Origin: Mesorhizobium prunaredense
GTDB taxonomy: Bacteria > Pseudomonadota > Alphaproteobacteria > Rhizobiales > Rhizobiaceae
Direction: 5' to 3'
DNA: 64,000 nucleotides
NCBI RefSeq assembly: GCF_900156895.1
Contig: NZ_FTPD01000014.1
Span: forward strand, 38,899-102,898
Shown here: piece after piece, positions 27,769 through 37,922 of the stretch
Layout: each line of letters opens with the position of its first letter
How positions within the stretch are numbered: the stretch's first letter is position 1
Notes under the pieces: model-generated
Seen by the model: only the letters and a program-made list of their open reading frames with translations
Database searches by the model: none
What the model was told of the DNA's origin: nothing
Made by a program: the position numbers and the translations under genes

Positions 27769-28907
27769 ATGCCACCGTTGCACAGAACATGGACATGGCG
27801 GACGCCGCCCACATCGTGCTCAACACAATCCGCCGCCCGGTGATTATGCTCGATGCGGAAGGGTTCATCACCTTCGCCAACGCCGATGCCGAAGATTTCT
27901 TCCGCTCGAGCGCGACCATGCTCGCCCGCAATACCCTGCCCAAGCTCATTCCCTTCGGCAGCCCATTGTTGACGCTTGTCGACCAGGTGCGCGAGCGCCG
28001 GGCACCCGTCAACGAATACCGGGTCGACGTATCGTCGCCGCGCCTCGGCATCGAGAAGGTCGTCGACCTCTATGTCGCGCCGGTGTCGGAATTCCCGGGC
28101 TCCGTCGTGGTGATGTTCCAGGAACGGTCGATGGCCGACAAGATCGATCGTCAGATGACGCACCGCGGTGCGGCACGCTCGGTGACCGGCCTTGCCGCGA
28201 TGCTCGCCCACGAGATCAAGAACCCGCTATCCGGCATCCGCGGTGCTGCCCAACTGCTCGAACTGTCGGCTTCCGACGAGGATCGCGCGCTGACCCGGCT
28301 GATCACCGACGAAACCGACCGCATCGTCTCGCTGGTCGATCGCATGGAGGTGTTTTCCGACGAGCGGCCCGTCGATCGCTATCCGGTCAACATCCATGTC
28401 GTCCTCGACCATGTGAAGGCGATTGCCAAGAACGGTTTTGCCAAGCGGATCAAGATATTGGAGGATTATGATCCATCATTGCCTCCGGTTTTCGCCAACC
28501 GCGACCAGCTCATCCAGGTGTTCCTCAACCTGGTCAAGAATGCGGCCGAGGCCATTGGCGGCGATCCGCAAGGCGAGATCACCCTGTCGACCGCGTTCCG
28601 GCCGGGCATCCGTGTTTCCGTTCCGGGATCGCAGGGCCGCGTGTCGCTGCCGCTGGAATTTTGCGTGCGTGACAACGGTTCTGGCGTCTCCGAAGATATC
28701 CTGCCGATCCTGTTTGATCCCTTCATCACCACCAAGCCGAACGGGTCGGGGCTTGGTCTGGCGCTGGTCGCGAAAATCGTCGGCGAGCATGGCGGCATCA
28801 TCGAATGCGATTCGACGCCGCGCGCAACCACCTTCCGCATCCTGATGCCAGCCTGGAAAGAAACGCCGTTCGGCACAGACGACGATGGCGAAGGAGACCG
28901 CAAATGA
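27765..28907 (+). CDS. ntrB: Nitrogen regulation sensor histidine kinase/phosphatase NtrB
   Basis: A 380-residue cytoplasmic sensor: PAS domain at about 15-115, the dimerisation/phosphotransfer helix with His149 in [16 protein letters not shown], and a C-terminal ATPase domain with the N box ([13 protein letters not shown]), the G1 box ([10 protein letters not shown]) and the G2 box ([12 protein letters not shown]). It phosphorylates or dephosphorylates NtrC according to nitrogen status signalled by PII. Translationally coupled at both ends (dusB and ntrC). Confidence 0.96.
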   Translation: MNATVAQNMDMADAAHIVLNTIRRPVIMLDAEGFITFANADAEDFFRSSATMLARNTLPKLIPFGSPLLTLVDQVRERRAPVNEYRVDVSSPRLGIEKVVDLYVAPVSEFPGSVVVMFQERSMADKIDRQMTHRGAARSVTGLAAMLAHEIKNPLSGIRGAAQLLELSASDEDRALTRLITDETDRIVSLVDRMEVFSDERPVDRYPVNIHVVLDHVKAIAKNGFAKRIKILEDYDPSLPPVFANRDQLIQVFLNLVKNAAEAIGGDPQGEITLSTAFRPGIRVSVPGSQGRVSLPLEFCVRDNGSGVSEDILPILFDPFITTKPNGSGLGLALVAKIVGEHGGIIECDSTPRATTFRILMPAWKETPFGTDDDGEGDRK

Positions 28908-30364
28908 CGGTTCGCGGCAATATTCTCGTCGCCGACGACGATGCGGCCATCCGCACCGTCCTCAATCAGGCGCTTTCGCGCGTCGGCCATGAGGTGCGCG
29001 TGACGTCCAACGCCTCGACGCTGTGGCGCTGGGTGGCGGCGGGCGAGGGCGATCTCGTCATCACCGACGTGGTCATGCCGGACGAGAACGCCTTCGATAT
29101 GCTGCCGCGCATCAAGAAGGCACGGCCGGAACTGCCCGTCATCGTCATGAGCGCCCAGAACACGTTCATGACCGCGATTCGCGCCTCCGAAACCGGCGCC
29201 TACGAATATCTGCCGAAACCGTTCGACCTGACCGAGCTTCTCAACATCGTCAACCGGGCGCTTTCCGAGCCCCGACGGCCGAAGATCGATGCGCGGGCGG
29301 ACGAGCCGCCGGAAACGATGCCGCTGGTCGGCCGCTCGGCCGCCATGCAGGATATCTACCGCATGCTGGCGCGCATGATGCAGACCGACCTGACGGTGAT
29401 GATTTCAGGCGAATCGGGCACCGGCAAGGAACTGGTGGCACGCGCGCTGCACGAGTATGGCCGCCGCCGCGGCGGCCCCTTCGTTGCCATCAACATGGCT
29501 GCGATCCCGCGCGACCTGATCGAATCGGAACTGTTCGGGCACGAGAAGGGCGCCTTCACCGGTGCGCAGAACCGCTCCACCGGCCGTTTCGAGCAGGCCG
29601 AAGGCGGCACGCTCTTCCTTGACGAGATCGGCGACATGCCGATGGAGGCGCAGACCCGCCTGCTGCGTGTCCTGCAGCAGGGCGAATACACCACGGTCGG
29701 CGGCCGCACGCCGATCAAGACCGACGTGCGCATCGTCGCCGCCACCAACAAGGATCTGCGCACGCTGATCAATCAAGGGCTTTTCCGCGAGGATTTGTTC
29801 TATCGCCTGAATGTCGTGCCGCTAAGGCTGCCGGCACTGCGCGAGCGGTCCGAAGACGTTCCGGATCTCGTCCGGCACTTCTTCAAGCTTGGCGCCAGCG
29901 AAGGCCTGCAGACCAAGCGTATTTCCACGGGCGGCATCGAGTTGATGAAGCGCTATCCGTGGCCAGGCAACGTGCGCGAGCTGGAAAATCTTGTCCGCAG
30001 ACTTGCCGCGCTCTATTCGCAGGACGAGATTTCCGCCGAAGTCATCGAGGCGGAACTGAAGACCGGCGAGAGGCCGGTCGTCCCCGGCGGCGGCAATCTC
30101 ATTCCCGACGATCTGTCCATCGGCCAGGCGGTGGAACATTTTCTGCAGCGCTATTTTGCTTCGTTCGCCGGCGATTTGCCGCCCGCCGGCCTCTATCAGC
30201 GCATCCTTTCCGAGGTCGAATATCCGCTGGTGCTTGCGTCGATGACGGCAACCCGCGGCAACCAGATCAAGGCTGCGGAGCTCCTGGGGCTCAACCGCAA
30301 CACGCTGCGCAAGAAGATTCGCGAACTCGGCGTCAACGTCTACAAATCGACCAGACAAGCTTAG
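28904..30364 (+). CDS. ntrC: Nitrogen regulation response regulator NtrC
   Basis: A 486-residue sigma-54 activator. The receiver domain is residues 5-125 (phospho-Asp55 in VITDV), and the AAA+ domain about 140-385 has Walker A GESGTGKE (169-176) and the sigma-54-contact loop GAFTGA (216-221). A C-terminal Fis-type helix-turn-helix ends the protein ([21 protein letters not shown]). ATG 28904 overlaps the ntrB stop. It activates nitrogen-assimilation promoters under nitrogen limitation. Confidence 0.97.
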   Translation: MTVRGNILVADDDAAIRTVLNQALSRVGHEVRVTSNASTLWRWVAAGEGDLVITDVVMPDENAFDMLPRIKKARPELPVIVMSAQNTFMTAIRASETGAYEYLPKPFDLTELLNIVNRALSEPRRPKIDARADEPPETMPLVGRSAAMQDIYRMLARMMQTDLTVMISGESGTGKELVARALHEYGRRRGGPFVAINMAAIPRDLIESELFGHEKGAFTGAQNRSTGRFEQAEGGTLFLDEIGDMPMEAQTRLLRVLQQGEYTTVGGRTPIKTDVRIVAATNKDLRTLINQGLFREDLFYRLNVVPLRLPALRERSEDVPDLVRHFFKLGASEGLQTKRISTGGIELMKRYPWPGNVRELENLVRRLAALYSQDEISAEVIEAELKTGERPVVPGGGNLIPDDLSIGQAVEHFLQRYFASFAGDLPPAGLYQRILSEVEYPLVLASMTATRGNQIKAAELLGLNRNTLRKKIRELGVNVYKSTRQA

Positions 30365-30488
30365 AGCGCCGTTTTCTTTCAACAAATCGATCCCGATTTT
30401 CTGGCCGGTGTGACAGAGCGAAGCCTTTTCCGGGGATCGACCGCCGAAACAGTTCCGTCCAGGTCACACTTGTTGCATAATCGCCACA

Positions 30489-32819
30489 ATGCGTTGCATA
30501 CATCCGACGCAATCACTGGCTCTAGACGGCGACATGGCTCCACGGGCATCGAGACTGAGCGAAACGCTTTTCAGCGAACCCCGCGCAAGGGACGGGCGCC
30601 GGCTGCTTGCGCTGCCGGGTGTGGTGGCAATTGTCGGTGCGCTGGTTACGGCGGCGATCTCCTTCGCCATCCTCGTCGGCGCCACGCCGATCACGCCGGA
30701 CGAGAGGACAACGCTGGCGCTTATCGCCGTCAATGCGGCGTTCATCCTGTTCCTGATCGCGCTGGTTGGCCGCGAAGTACATCGTATCGTGATGGCGCGC
30801 CGGCGCGGCAAGGCGGCGTCGCGGCTGCATGTGCGGATCGTCGCGATGTTCGCGCTGGTCGCCGCGATTCCCGCCATCATGGTGGCGATCATCGCCTCGA
30901 TCACGCTCGATATCGGTCTTGATCGCTGGTTCGAAATCCGCACCAAGATGATCGTCAATTCGTCGCTGTCGATAGCCGATGCCTATGTGCAGGAGAACGC
31001 ACGCAACCTCCAGGGAACGACCCTGTCGATGGCTTACGATCTCGACGCCTCCCGCACGCTCTACGGCCTCGATCGAACCGGCTTCCTCGATCTCATGAAC
31101 AAGGAAGCCGTCGGACGCTCGCTGGCCCATGCCGCGCTGATCAGGCTCGACGGTTCGTTCGTCATGAGCGCCAAGACCGACGCCGATTTTGCCATGCCGG
31201 AGCCGCCGGAAGGCGCCATGAGCAGTGCCGCCGACGGCAGGCCGGTGCTGATCGAGCCGAAGACGCGCAACATCATGGGCGCCATCGTCAAACTGCGCGA
31301 GATCGAAGGGCTCTATCTCTACACCATCCGGCTCGTCGATCCCGAGGTGATCAAGGCGCGGCAGATTGTCAGGTCCAACAGCGACGAATATCGCGGCCTC
31401 GAAGACAATCGCCGCACCTCGCAGGTGGCCTTTGCACTTCCCTATCTGTCGCTGACGCTGATCATCATCCTGTCCGCCATCTGGACCGGCATCGCCGTGG
31501 CCGACCGCCTGGTGCGGCCGATCCGCCAGCTCATCGGCGCGGCCGACGAGGTCGCGACCGGCAATCTCGACGTTGCCGTGCCCGTTCGGCCCTCCGACGG
31601 CGACGTCGCCTCGCTCGGCGACACCTTCAACAAGATGCTGCTGGAACTGAAATCGCAGCGTAACGAGATTCTGTCCGCCAAGGATTTGATCGACGAGCGG
31701 CGGCGTTTTTCGGAAGCCGTGCTTGCCGGTGTCACCGCTGGCGTGATCGGCGTTGATCCGTATGGCATCGTCACCATCGTCAACCGGTCGGCCGAAACGA
31801 TGCTGGCCATATCCGCCACCGCCGCACTCGGGCAAAACCTCTCCGCCGTGCTGCCGCATGTCGGCCGCGTCTTCGAGATCGGCCGCAAGTCGGGCAAGCC
31901 TGTCCATCGCGAGCAGGTGACCTTCTATCGCGCCGGTGCGGAGCGCACCTTCAACGTGCAGATCACGGTCGAGGCCGGCGATGACGGTTCGGAGGAGAAA
32001 TCCTATGTCGTGACGGTGGACGACATCACCGATCTGGTCCAGGCGCAGCGTTCCTCGGCCTGGGCGGATGTGGCGCGGCGCATCGCCCACGAGATCAAGA
32101 ACCCGCTGACACCGATCCAGCTTTCTGCCGAGCGCATCAAGCGCCGCTACGGCAAGGTCATCACCGAAGACCGCGAGGTTTTCGATCAGTGCACCGATAC
32201 GATCATCAGGCAAGTGGAGGACATCGGCCGCATGGTCGACGAGTTCTCCGCTTTCGCACGCATGCCCAAGCCCGAAATGAAGGCCCTCGATTTGCGCGAA
32301 TCGTTGCGCGAAGCCTCGTTCCTCGTCGAGGTGAGCCGCTCCGATATCACCTTCGAGCGCGTATTCGGCAACGAACCGCTCAAAGGCACGTTCGACAGCC
32401 GCCTGATGGCGCAGGCTTTTGGCAATGTCATCAAGAACGCAGCCGAGGCGATTGACGGACTTGATCAAAAGGACCGCTCGCACGGCATAATCCGGATTCA
32501 AGCCGGGCGCCAGAATGGTACGATTCGCATCGATGTCATCGACAACGGCAAGGGCTTGCCGCGCGAGAACCGCCAGCGATTGCTCGAGCCTTACATGACG
32601 ACACGCGAGAAGGGCACCGGGCTCGGCCTCGCTATCGTCAAGAAGATAGTGGAGGACCATGGCGGCCGGCTCGAATTGCATGACGCGCCGGCGGATTTCC
32701 ACGACGGGCGAGGCGCGATGATCAGCATCATCCTGCCGCTCGCCGCCACTGTGCCGTCGCGCGGCGAAGGCAGGACGGAACCCGAAAGAGAAACTGAAAA
32801 GGTCGGTAATGGCGTCTGA
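30489..32819 (+). CDS. ntrY: NtrY membrane-bound sensor histidine kinase
   Basis: Up to 776 residues. Three N-terminal membrane segments (about residues 40-65, 75-95 and 115-140), a large periplasmic region, and another membrane segment near 320-340 lead to a HAMP domain (ADRLVRPIRQLIGAADEVA). A PAS domain and a kinase core with the phospho-His in [15 protein letters not shown] follow, then the N, G1 and G2 boxes. It pairs with NtrX in nitrogen and redox control. ATG 30534 (MAPRASRL) is an equally plausible start; no clear ribosome-binding site decides. It overlaps ntrX by 11 bases. Confidence 0.94.
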   Translation: MRCIHPTQSLALDGDMAPRASRLSETLFSEPRARDGRRLLALPGVVAIVGALVTAAISFAILVGATPITPDERTTLALIAVNAAFILFLIALVGREVHRIVMARRRGKAASRLHVRIVAMFALVAAIPAIMVAIIASITLDIGLDRWFEIRTKMIVNSSLSIADAYVQENARNLQGTTLSMAYDLDASRTLYGLDRTGFLDLMNKEAVGRSLAHAALIRLDGSFVMSAKTDADFAMPEPPEGAMSSAADGRPVLIEPKTRNIMGAIVKLREIEGLYLYTIRLVDPEVIKARQIVRSNSDEYRGLEDNRRTSQVAFALPYLSLTLIIILSAIWTGIAVADRLVRPIRQLIGAADEVATGNLDVAVPVRPSDGDVASLGDTFNKMLLELKSQRNEILSAKDLIDERRRFSEAVLAGVTAGVIGVDPYGIVTIVNRSAETMLAISATAALGQNLSAVLPHVGRVFEIGRKSGKPVHREQVTFYRAGAERTFNVQITVEAGDDGSEEKSYVVTVDDITDLVQAQRSSAWADVARRIAHEIKNPLTPIQLSAERIKRRYGKVITEDREVFDQCTDTIIRQVEDIGRMVDEFSAFARMPKPEMKALDLRESLREASFLVEVSRSDITFERVFGNEPLKGTFDSRLMAQAFGNVIKNAAEAIDGLDQKDRSHGIIRIQAGRQNGTIRIDVIDNGKGLPRENRQRLLEPYMTTREKGTGLGLAIVKKIVEDHGGRLELHDAPADFHDGRGAMISIILPLAATVPSRGEGRTEPERETEKVGNGV

Positions 32820-34170
32820 CATTCTCATCGTCGATGACGAGGAAGACATCCGCGAGCTTGTCGCCGGTATCCTGAGCGACGAAGGTCACGAAACCCGCAC
32901 GGCATTCGATGCCGACAGCGCCCTGGCGGCGATCGCCGACCGAGCGCCGAGGCTGATTTTCCTTGACATCTGGCTGCAAGGCTCACGCCTGGACGGACTG
33001 GCGCTGCTGGACGAGATCAAGACGATGCATCCGAGCTTGCCGGTGGTGATGATCTCGGGCCACGGCAATATCGAGACGGCGGTATCGGCCATCCGCCGCG
33101 GCGCCTATGACTTCATCGAAAAACCATTCAAGGCCGACAGGCTGATCCTCATCGCCGAACGTGCCATTGAAACCTCGAAACTGAGACGCGAGGTTTCTGA
33201 TCTCAAGCTGCGCAGCGGCGAAACCTTCGACCTGATCGGCATGTCGTCGGCGATGAGCCAGTTGCGCCAGACCATCGAGCGCGTCGCACCGACCAACAGC
33301 CGTGTCATGATCATCGGGCCGTCCGGCTCGGGCAAGGAACTCGCGGCACGCGCCATCCACACGCTGTCGGCGCGCAAGGGCGCCCCGTTTGTCACGCTGA
33401 GCGCCGCCAACATCACGCCTGAACGCATGGAGGTCGAGCTGTTCGGCACCGAATCAAACGGTGTCGAACGCAAGGTCGGCGCGCTTGAGGAAGCCCATCG
33501 CGGCATTCTCTACATCGACGAAGTGGCCGACATGCCGCGCGAAACGCAAAACAAGATCTTGCGCGTGCTGGTCGAACAGCAGTTCGAGCGGGTAGGGGGC
33601 ACCAAACGGGTCAAGGTCGATGTCCGCATCATTTCGTCGACGTCGCAGAACCTGGAGGCGATGATCGCCGACGGTCGTTTCCGCGAGGATCTCTATCACC
33701 GCCTGGCGGTGGTTCCGGTCATGGTGCCGGGATTGGCCGAGCGGCGTGAGGACATCCCCTATCTTGTCGACAATTTCATGAAGCAGATCGCCCGCCAGGC
33801 CGGCATCCGGCCGCGGCGCATCGGCGACGACGCGCTGGCGGTGCTGCAGGCGCACAACTGGCCAGGCAACGTTCGCCAGTTGCGCAACAACGTCGAGCGG
33901 CTGATGATCCTGGCGCGCGGCGACGATATCGACGCACCGATCACCGCCGATCTCTTGCCTGCCGAGATTGGCGATGTCATGCCGCGCACGCCGAACCAAT
34001 CCGATCAGCACATCATGGCGCTGCCGTTGCGTGAAGCGCGCGAACAGTTCGAGAAGGACTATCTGATCGCCCAGATCAACCGTTTTGGCGGCAACATCTC
34101 GAAGACGGCCGAGTTCATCGGCATGGAGCGCTCGGCGCTTCACCGAAAGCTGAAGTCGCTGGGCGTCTGA
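32809..34170 (+). CDS. ntrX: NtrX response regulator
   Basis: A 453-residue NtrC-like regulator: receiver at 4-120 (Asp53 in FLDIW), AAA+ domain at about 143-375 with Walker A GPSGSGKE (170-177), and a Fis-type helix-turn-helix at the end (ISKTAEFIGMERSALHRKL). Where NtrC has GAFTGA, NtrX reads GTESNGVERKVG, so the sigma-54 contact loop is absent. Loss of this loop is known for alphaproteobacterial NtrX and suggests it does not act as a classical sigma-54 activator. Confidence 0.95.
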   Translation: MASDILIVDDEEDIRELVAGILSDEGHETRTAFDADSALAAIADRAPRLIFLDIWLQGSRLDGLALLDEIKTMHPSLPVVMISGHGNIETAVSAIRRGAYDFIEKPFKADRLILIAERAIETSKLRREVSDLKLRSGETFDLIGMSSAMSQLRQTIERVAPTNSRVMIIGPSGSGKELAARAIHTLSARKGAPFVTLSAANITPERMEVELFGTESNGVERKVGALEEAHRGILYIDEVADMPRETQNKILRVLVEQQFERVGGTKRVKVDVRIISSTSQNLEAMIADGRFREDLYHRLAVVPVMVPGLAERREDIPYLVDNFMKQIARQAGIRPRRIGDDALAVLQAHNWPGNVRQLRNNVERLMILARGDDIDAPITADLLPAEIGDVMPRTPNQSDQHIMALPLREAREQFEKDYLIAQINRFGGNISKTAEFIGMERSALHRKLKSLGV

Positions 34171-34292
34171 CAGCCAATCCAGTCGTGGCCTACGCAATTA
34201 TCGGTTACGGCGGCGGTGGAATCACATAAGAAGCGCTACCGCGCCGCGCGTCTTTTGGGACGCGCAACGGACGCTGTAGCATTTTGTTTTTT

Positions 34293-34342
34293 GCGCATGA
34301 CCCTTCCCGGAAAAATGGATTCCGATTTTCGGGGTCATGCGC
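34293..34342. repeat. Intergenic palindromic repeat, copy 2
   Basis: Outer arms GCGCATGACCC / GGGTCATGCGC-like enclose CCGGAAAAAT and ATTTTCGG arms with GGATTCC near the centre. It has the same architecture as the element at 26535-26580. It lies in the leader of the D-amino-acid aminotransferase gene. Confidence 0.7.
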
Positions 34343-34363
34343 CGACTTCTTCAGGGGTGACCC

Positions 34364-35224
34364 ATGCCGCGCATTGCCTATGTGAACGGGCGCTATGTCG
34401 CTCACGCCGACGCTTTCGTGCATATCGAGGACCGTGGCTATCAGTTCGCCGACGGTGTTTACGAGGTTTGCGAGGTGGCGCGCGGCTTCATCGTCGATAT
34501 GCCTCGCCATCTCGGACGGCTGAACCGCTCGCTGACCGAATTGTCGATCGACTGGCCGGTCACGCCGGGCGTGTTGCCGATTATCCTGCGCGAGGTGGTC
34601 CGCCGCAACCATGTCGCCGATGGCCTGGTCTATCTTCAGGTGACGCGCGGCGTCGCCAGCCGTGATTTTGCTTTCCCGGCGGGCACGAAGCCGTCGCTGG
34701 TGGTTACCGCCAGGAAAGCCGACCCCGCTGCTGCCGCCAAGAGGGCCGAAAGCGGAATCAAGGTCATCACCGTGCCGGAGAACCGTTGGGACCGGGTCGA
34801 TATCAAGTCGGTCGGCCTGCTGCCAAATGTGCTCGCCAAGCAGAAGGCCAAGGAAGCCGGCGCCCAGGAAGCCTGGTTCGTCGATGCCGACGGCACCGTC
34901 AAGGAAGGGGGATCGTCGAACGCCTGGATCGTCACCAGGGACGGCGTGCTGGTGACGCGCCCGGCCGAGCACGGCATCCTGCGCGGCATCACCCGCACCA
35001 CGCTGTTCGATGTGGCCGCCAAGCTCGGCCTGAAGATCGAGGAGCGGGGCTTTTCGGTCGCCGAAGCCAAAGCCGCGCGCGAGGTTTTCATCAGTTCCGC
35101 GACCACAATCGCCATGCCGATCGTGGCGATCGACGGTGCTTCCGTCGCCAACGGCCACCCGGGCTCGATAACACTTTCCTTGCGGCACGCCTTTTTTGAC
35201 GTTGCGGAAAAAAGTCCAGCCTGA
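34364..35224 (+). CDS. dat: D-amino-acid transaminase
   Basis: A 286-residue class IV (branched-chain/D-alanine type) PLP aminotransferase that makes D-glutamate or D-alanine for peptidoglycan. The PLP lysine is probably Lys148 in VDIKSVGLLPN, followed by KEGGSSNAWIV and RGITRTTLFDVA. The family start (YVNGRYVAHADAFVHIEDRGYQFADGVYE, in parts) is clear. It sits between ntrX and hfq, a common location in Rhizobiales. Confidence 0.9.
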   Translation: MPRIAYVNGRYVAHADAFVHIEDRGYQFADGVYEVCEVARGFIVDMPRHLGRLNRSLTELSIDWPVTPGVLPIILREVVRRNHVADGLVYLQVTRGVASRDFAFPAGTKPSLVVTARKADPAAAAKRAESGIKVITVPENRWDRVDIKSVGLLPNVLAKQKAKEAGAQEAWFVDADGTVKEGGSSNAWIVTRDGVLVTRPAEHGILRGITRTTLFDVAAKLGLKIEERGFSVAEAKAAREVFISSATTIAMPIVAIDGASVANGHPGSITLSLRHAFFDVAEKSPA

Positions 35225-35369
35225 TAACCGCACAGGTGGAATGAACATCAATATATCTCGTTCTGCTTGTCGTTATTGACGGCAAGACGGTGTTTGCGCG
35301 CTTGACATGTGCCAGGTAATTTGGCGCATTGGCCTGCAAACCGAAGGGGATCGGCGAAAGACAAGAACA

Positions 35370-35615
35370 ATGGCGGAACGATCGCAAAATCTTCAGGACC
35401 TGTTCCTGAATTCAGTTCGCAAAAGCAAAAACCCACTCACGATCTTTCTCATCAACGGCGTGAAGCTGACCGGTGTGGTCACTTCCTTCGATAATTTCTG
35501 TGTTCTGCTGCGTCGGGACGGCCATTCCCAGCTCGTCTACAAGCACGCCATTTCCACGATCATGCCGAGCCAGCCGGTTCAGATGTTCGATGGCGAGGAA
35601 AGCCAGGGCGCCTGA
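35370..35615 (+). CDS. hfq: RNA chaperone Hfq
   Basis: An 81-residue Sm-like protein that forms a hexamer and pairs small RNAs with mRNAs. Sm1 ([19 protein letters not shown], with [18 protein letters not shown]) and Sm2 (YKHAISTI) motifs are complete. ATG 35370 is the family start; earlier in-frame codons give unrelated sequence. The next gene begins with TTG directly after the stop, without any gap, so hfq and hflX are coupled as in most proteobacteria. Confidence 0.97.
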   Translation: MAERSQNLQDLFLNSVRKSKNPLTIFLINGVKLTGVVTSFDNFCVLLRRDGHSQLVYKHAISTIMPSQPVQMFDGEESQGA

Positions 35616-37007
35616 TTGGCACGTAAGAAAGACGCGGACCGCAGCGTTCGCGAAAAACCAGCATATCAGCCGGGGGCGGAAGCCGAAGGCCCGACCCGGG
35701 CCGTGGTCATCGTGCCGGTGCTTACCCGCCAGCCGCGCGGCGACGAAGACACGAATCGCCCGCGCCTGACGCGTTCTGCCGAGGCCCGCCACGACGAGGC
35801 GGTTGGCCTTGCCCAAGCCATAAACCTCGACCCGATCCATACCGCTGTTGTGACCGTCAACGATCCCCGGCCTGCCACCCTGCTCGGCAGCGGCAAGGTC
35901 GCGGAGTTCGCCGAGATCGTCAAAGAGGGCCGTGCCGAACTGGTCATTGTCGACCATCCGCTGACGCCGGTGCAGCAGCGCAACCTGGAAAAGGAATTGA
36001 ACGCCAAGGTGCTGGATCGCACCGGTTTGATCCTGGAAATTTTCGGCGAGCGCGCGCGGACCAAGGAAGGCACGCTGCAGGTCGATCTGGCGCACCTCAA
36101 CTATCAGAAGGGCCGGCTCGTGCGAAGCTGGACTCACCTCGAGCGCCAGCGCGGCGGTGCCGGTTTCCTCGGCGGCCCTGGCGAAACGCAGATCGAATCG
36201 GACCGCCGTGTCCTGCAGGACAAGATCAACAAGCTCAAGCACGAGCTGGAAACAGTGCGACGCACCCGTGATCTGCACCGCGCCAAGCGCAAGAAGGTGC
36301 CGTTCCCGGTTGTGGCCATCGTCGGTTATACCAACGCCGGCAAGTCGACGCTGTTCAACAGGCTGACCGGAGCAGGGGTGCTGGCCGAAGACATGCTGTT
36401 CGCCACGCTCGACCCGACACTGCGTCGGGTGCGGCTGCCGCACGGCACGCCGGTCATCCTTTCGGACACGGTCGGTTTCATTTCGGACCTGCCGACGCAT
36501 CTGATCGCGGCCTTCCGGGCAACGCTCGAAGAGGTGGTCGAGGCCGATCTCGTCATCCATTTGCGCGATATTTCGGATCCCGACACGGCCGCCCAGGCCG
36601 AGGATGTCGAGCGCATCCTCGCCGATCTCGGCGTCGATGCCGGCGACGGCAGGCGCGTCATCGAAGTGTGGAACAAGATCGACCGGCTCGATGCGGGCAA
36701 CCGGGAGCGGTTGCTCGCCGACGGCATCGACGGCAACAAGGCGCCGCCCATTGCCATATCGGCCGCCACCGGCGAGGGCATCGATGTGCTGAAGGCGATC
36801 ATCGAGACAAGAGTTTCAGGCGAACTGGAAACGCTGACCGTCACGCTCAAGCCTGACCAGCTTGGGTTCGTCGACTGGCTCTACCGCAATGGCGACGTCG
36901 TCTCGCGCACCGACAATGAAGACGGCGGTATAACCGTGTCGCTCAAAGCGACGCGAAGCGCACACGAAGAGATAGAAACCAGATTGCACCGTAAAAACAA
37001 CGGGTAA
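35616..37007 (+). CDS. hflX: GTPase HflX
   Basis: A 463-residue ribosome-associated GTPase that splits stalled or heat-damaged 70S ribosomes. The N-terminal HflX domain (NDPRPATLLGSGKVAEFAEIV) and coiled-coil region lead to the G domain with G1 GYTNAGKST, G3 DTVGFISDLP and G4 NKID. The start is TTG 35616, immediately after the hfq stop; no ATG is available before the conserved region. Confidence 0.95.
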   Translation: MARKKDADRSVREKPAYQPGAEAEGPTRAVVIVPVLTRQPRGDEDTNRPRLTRSAEARHDEAVGLAQAINLDPIHTAVVTVNDPRPATLLGSGKVAEFAEIVKEGRAELVIVDHPLTPVQQRNLEKELNAKVLDRTGLILEIFGERARTKEGTLQVDLAHLNYQKGRLVRSWTHLERQRGGAGFLGGPGETQIESDRRVLQDKINKLKHELETVRRTRDLHRAKRKKVPFPVVAIVGYTNAGKSTLFNRLTGAGVLAEDMLFATLDPTLRRVRLPHGTPVILSDTVGFISDLPTHLIAAFRATLEEVVEADLVIHLRDISDPDTAAQAEDVERILADLGVDAGDGRRVIEVWNKIDRLDAGNRERLLADGIDGNKAPPIAISAATGEGIDVLKAIIETRVSGELETLTVTLKPDQLGFVDWLYRNGDVVSRTDNEDGGITVSLKATRSAHEEIETRLHRKNNG

Positions 37008-37013
37008 TCGCCG

Positions 37014-37838
37014 TTACTTCGCGCTTTTGGCTTGCTGCCAAAGCGCCTCCATCTCGTCGAGCGTCGCCTTTTCCAGCGTGTTTCCGGACCTTTCCAGCGC
37101 GTGCTCGACATAGTGGAACCGCGACCGGAATTTTTCGTTGGTGCCGCTGAGCGCCGCTTCGGAATCAACCTTGAGATGACGCCCGAGATTGACGACGGCA
37201 AACAGCATGTCGCCGAACTCGTCCTTGATCGAAGCCGTATCGCCCTTGGCAAGGGCCTGGCGCAACTCGCCGATCTCTTCCTCGATCTTGTCGAGAATCG
37301 GCGTGGCCTCGCTCCAGTCGAAGCCGACGCGGGCCGCTTTTTCCTGCAGCTTGAGCGCCCGGGTCAAAGCGGGCAGGGCAACCGGAACGCTGTCCAGAAA
37401 ACCCTTGCCATGATCCTCCGGATTGTGGCCGCGGGCGAGGCGGGCATTTCGCTTTTCCGCTTTTTCCTCGGCCTTGATCTTCTCCCACATGCCCTTGGCC
37501 ATGCCGGCGCTGCGCGCCTCATCGTCGCCGAAGACATGCGGATGGCGGCGGATCATTTTTGTGGTGATGGCCTGGACCACGTCGCCAAAGGCGAATTCAC
37601 CGGCCTCCTCGGCCATCTGCGCATGGTAGACGACCTGCAGCAGCAGGTCGCCGAGCTCGTCGCGCAGATCGTCCAGGTCGCCACGCGCAATGGCGTCCGC
37701 CACCTCGTAGGCTTCTTCGATCGTGTAGGGCGCGATGGTCGAGAAATCCTGCTCGATATCCCATGGGCAGCCGGTTTCCGGCGCCCGCAGCGCCGCCATG
37801 ATCTCGATCAGCCGGGAAATATCTTTCGAAGGTTTCAT
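37014..37838 (-). CDS. mazG: Nucleoside triphosphate pyrophosphohydrolase MazG
   Basis: A 274-residue all-alpha NTP pyrophosphatase with two MazG domains. The first contains CPWDIEQDF and the metal-binding EEAYEVADAI and DELGDLLLQVVYHAQ; the second contains KIEEEIGELRQAL and DEFGDMLFAVVNLGR. It removes abnormal NTPs. ATG 37838 is the family start. It converges on hflX, with only six bases between the stops. Confidence 0.95.
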   Translation of the reverse strand: MKPSKDISRLIEIMAALRAPETGCPWDIEQDFSTIAPYTIEEAYEVADAIARGDLDDLRDELGDLLLQVVYHAQMAEEAGEFAFGDVVQAITTKMIRRHPHVFGDDEARSAGMAKGMWEKIKAEEKAEKRNARLARGHNPEDHGKGFLDSVPVALPALTRALKLQEKAARVGFDWSEATPILDKIEEEIGELRQALAKGDTASIKDEFGDMLFAVVNLGRHLKVDSEAALSGTNEKFRSRFHYVEHALERSGNTLEKATLDEMEALWQQAKSAK

Positions 37839-37922
37839 CGGTCGAATGCTAGCCTGCGACCGACGCTGTAGCCAACGCCGTCGCAAGGCGAGGGGCGATT
37901 GTCCACAGCGCCGCTCAAAGCC

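Noticed and set aside
30522..32849. Very long minus-strand open frame opposite ntrY
   Set aside because: It mirrors ntrY codons in a GC-rich genome, has no family resemblance, and ntrY is certain on the other strand.
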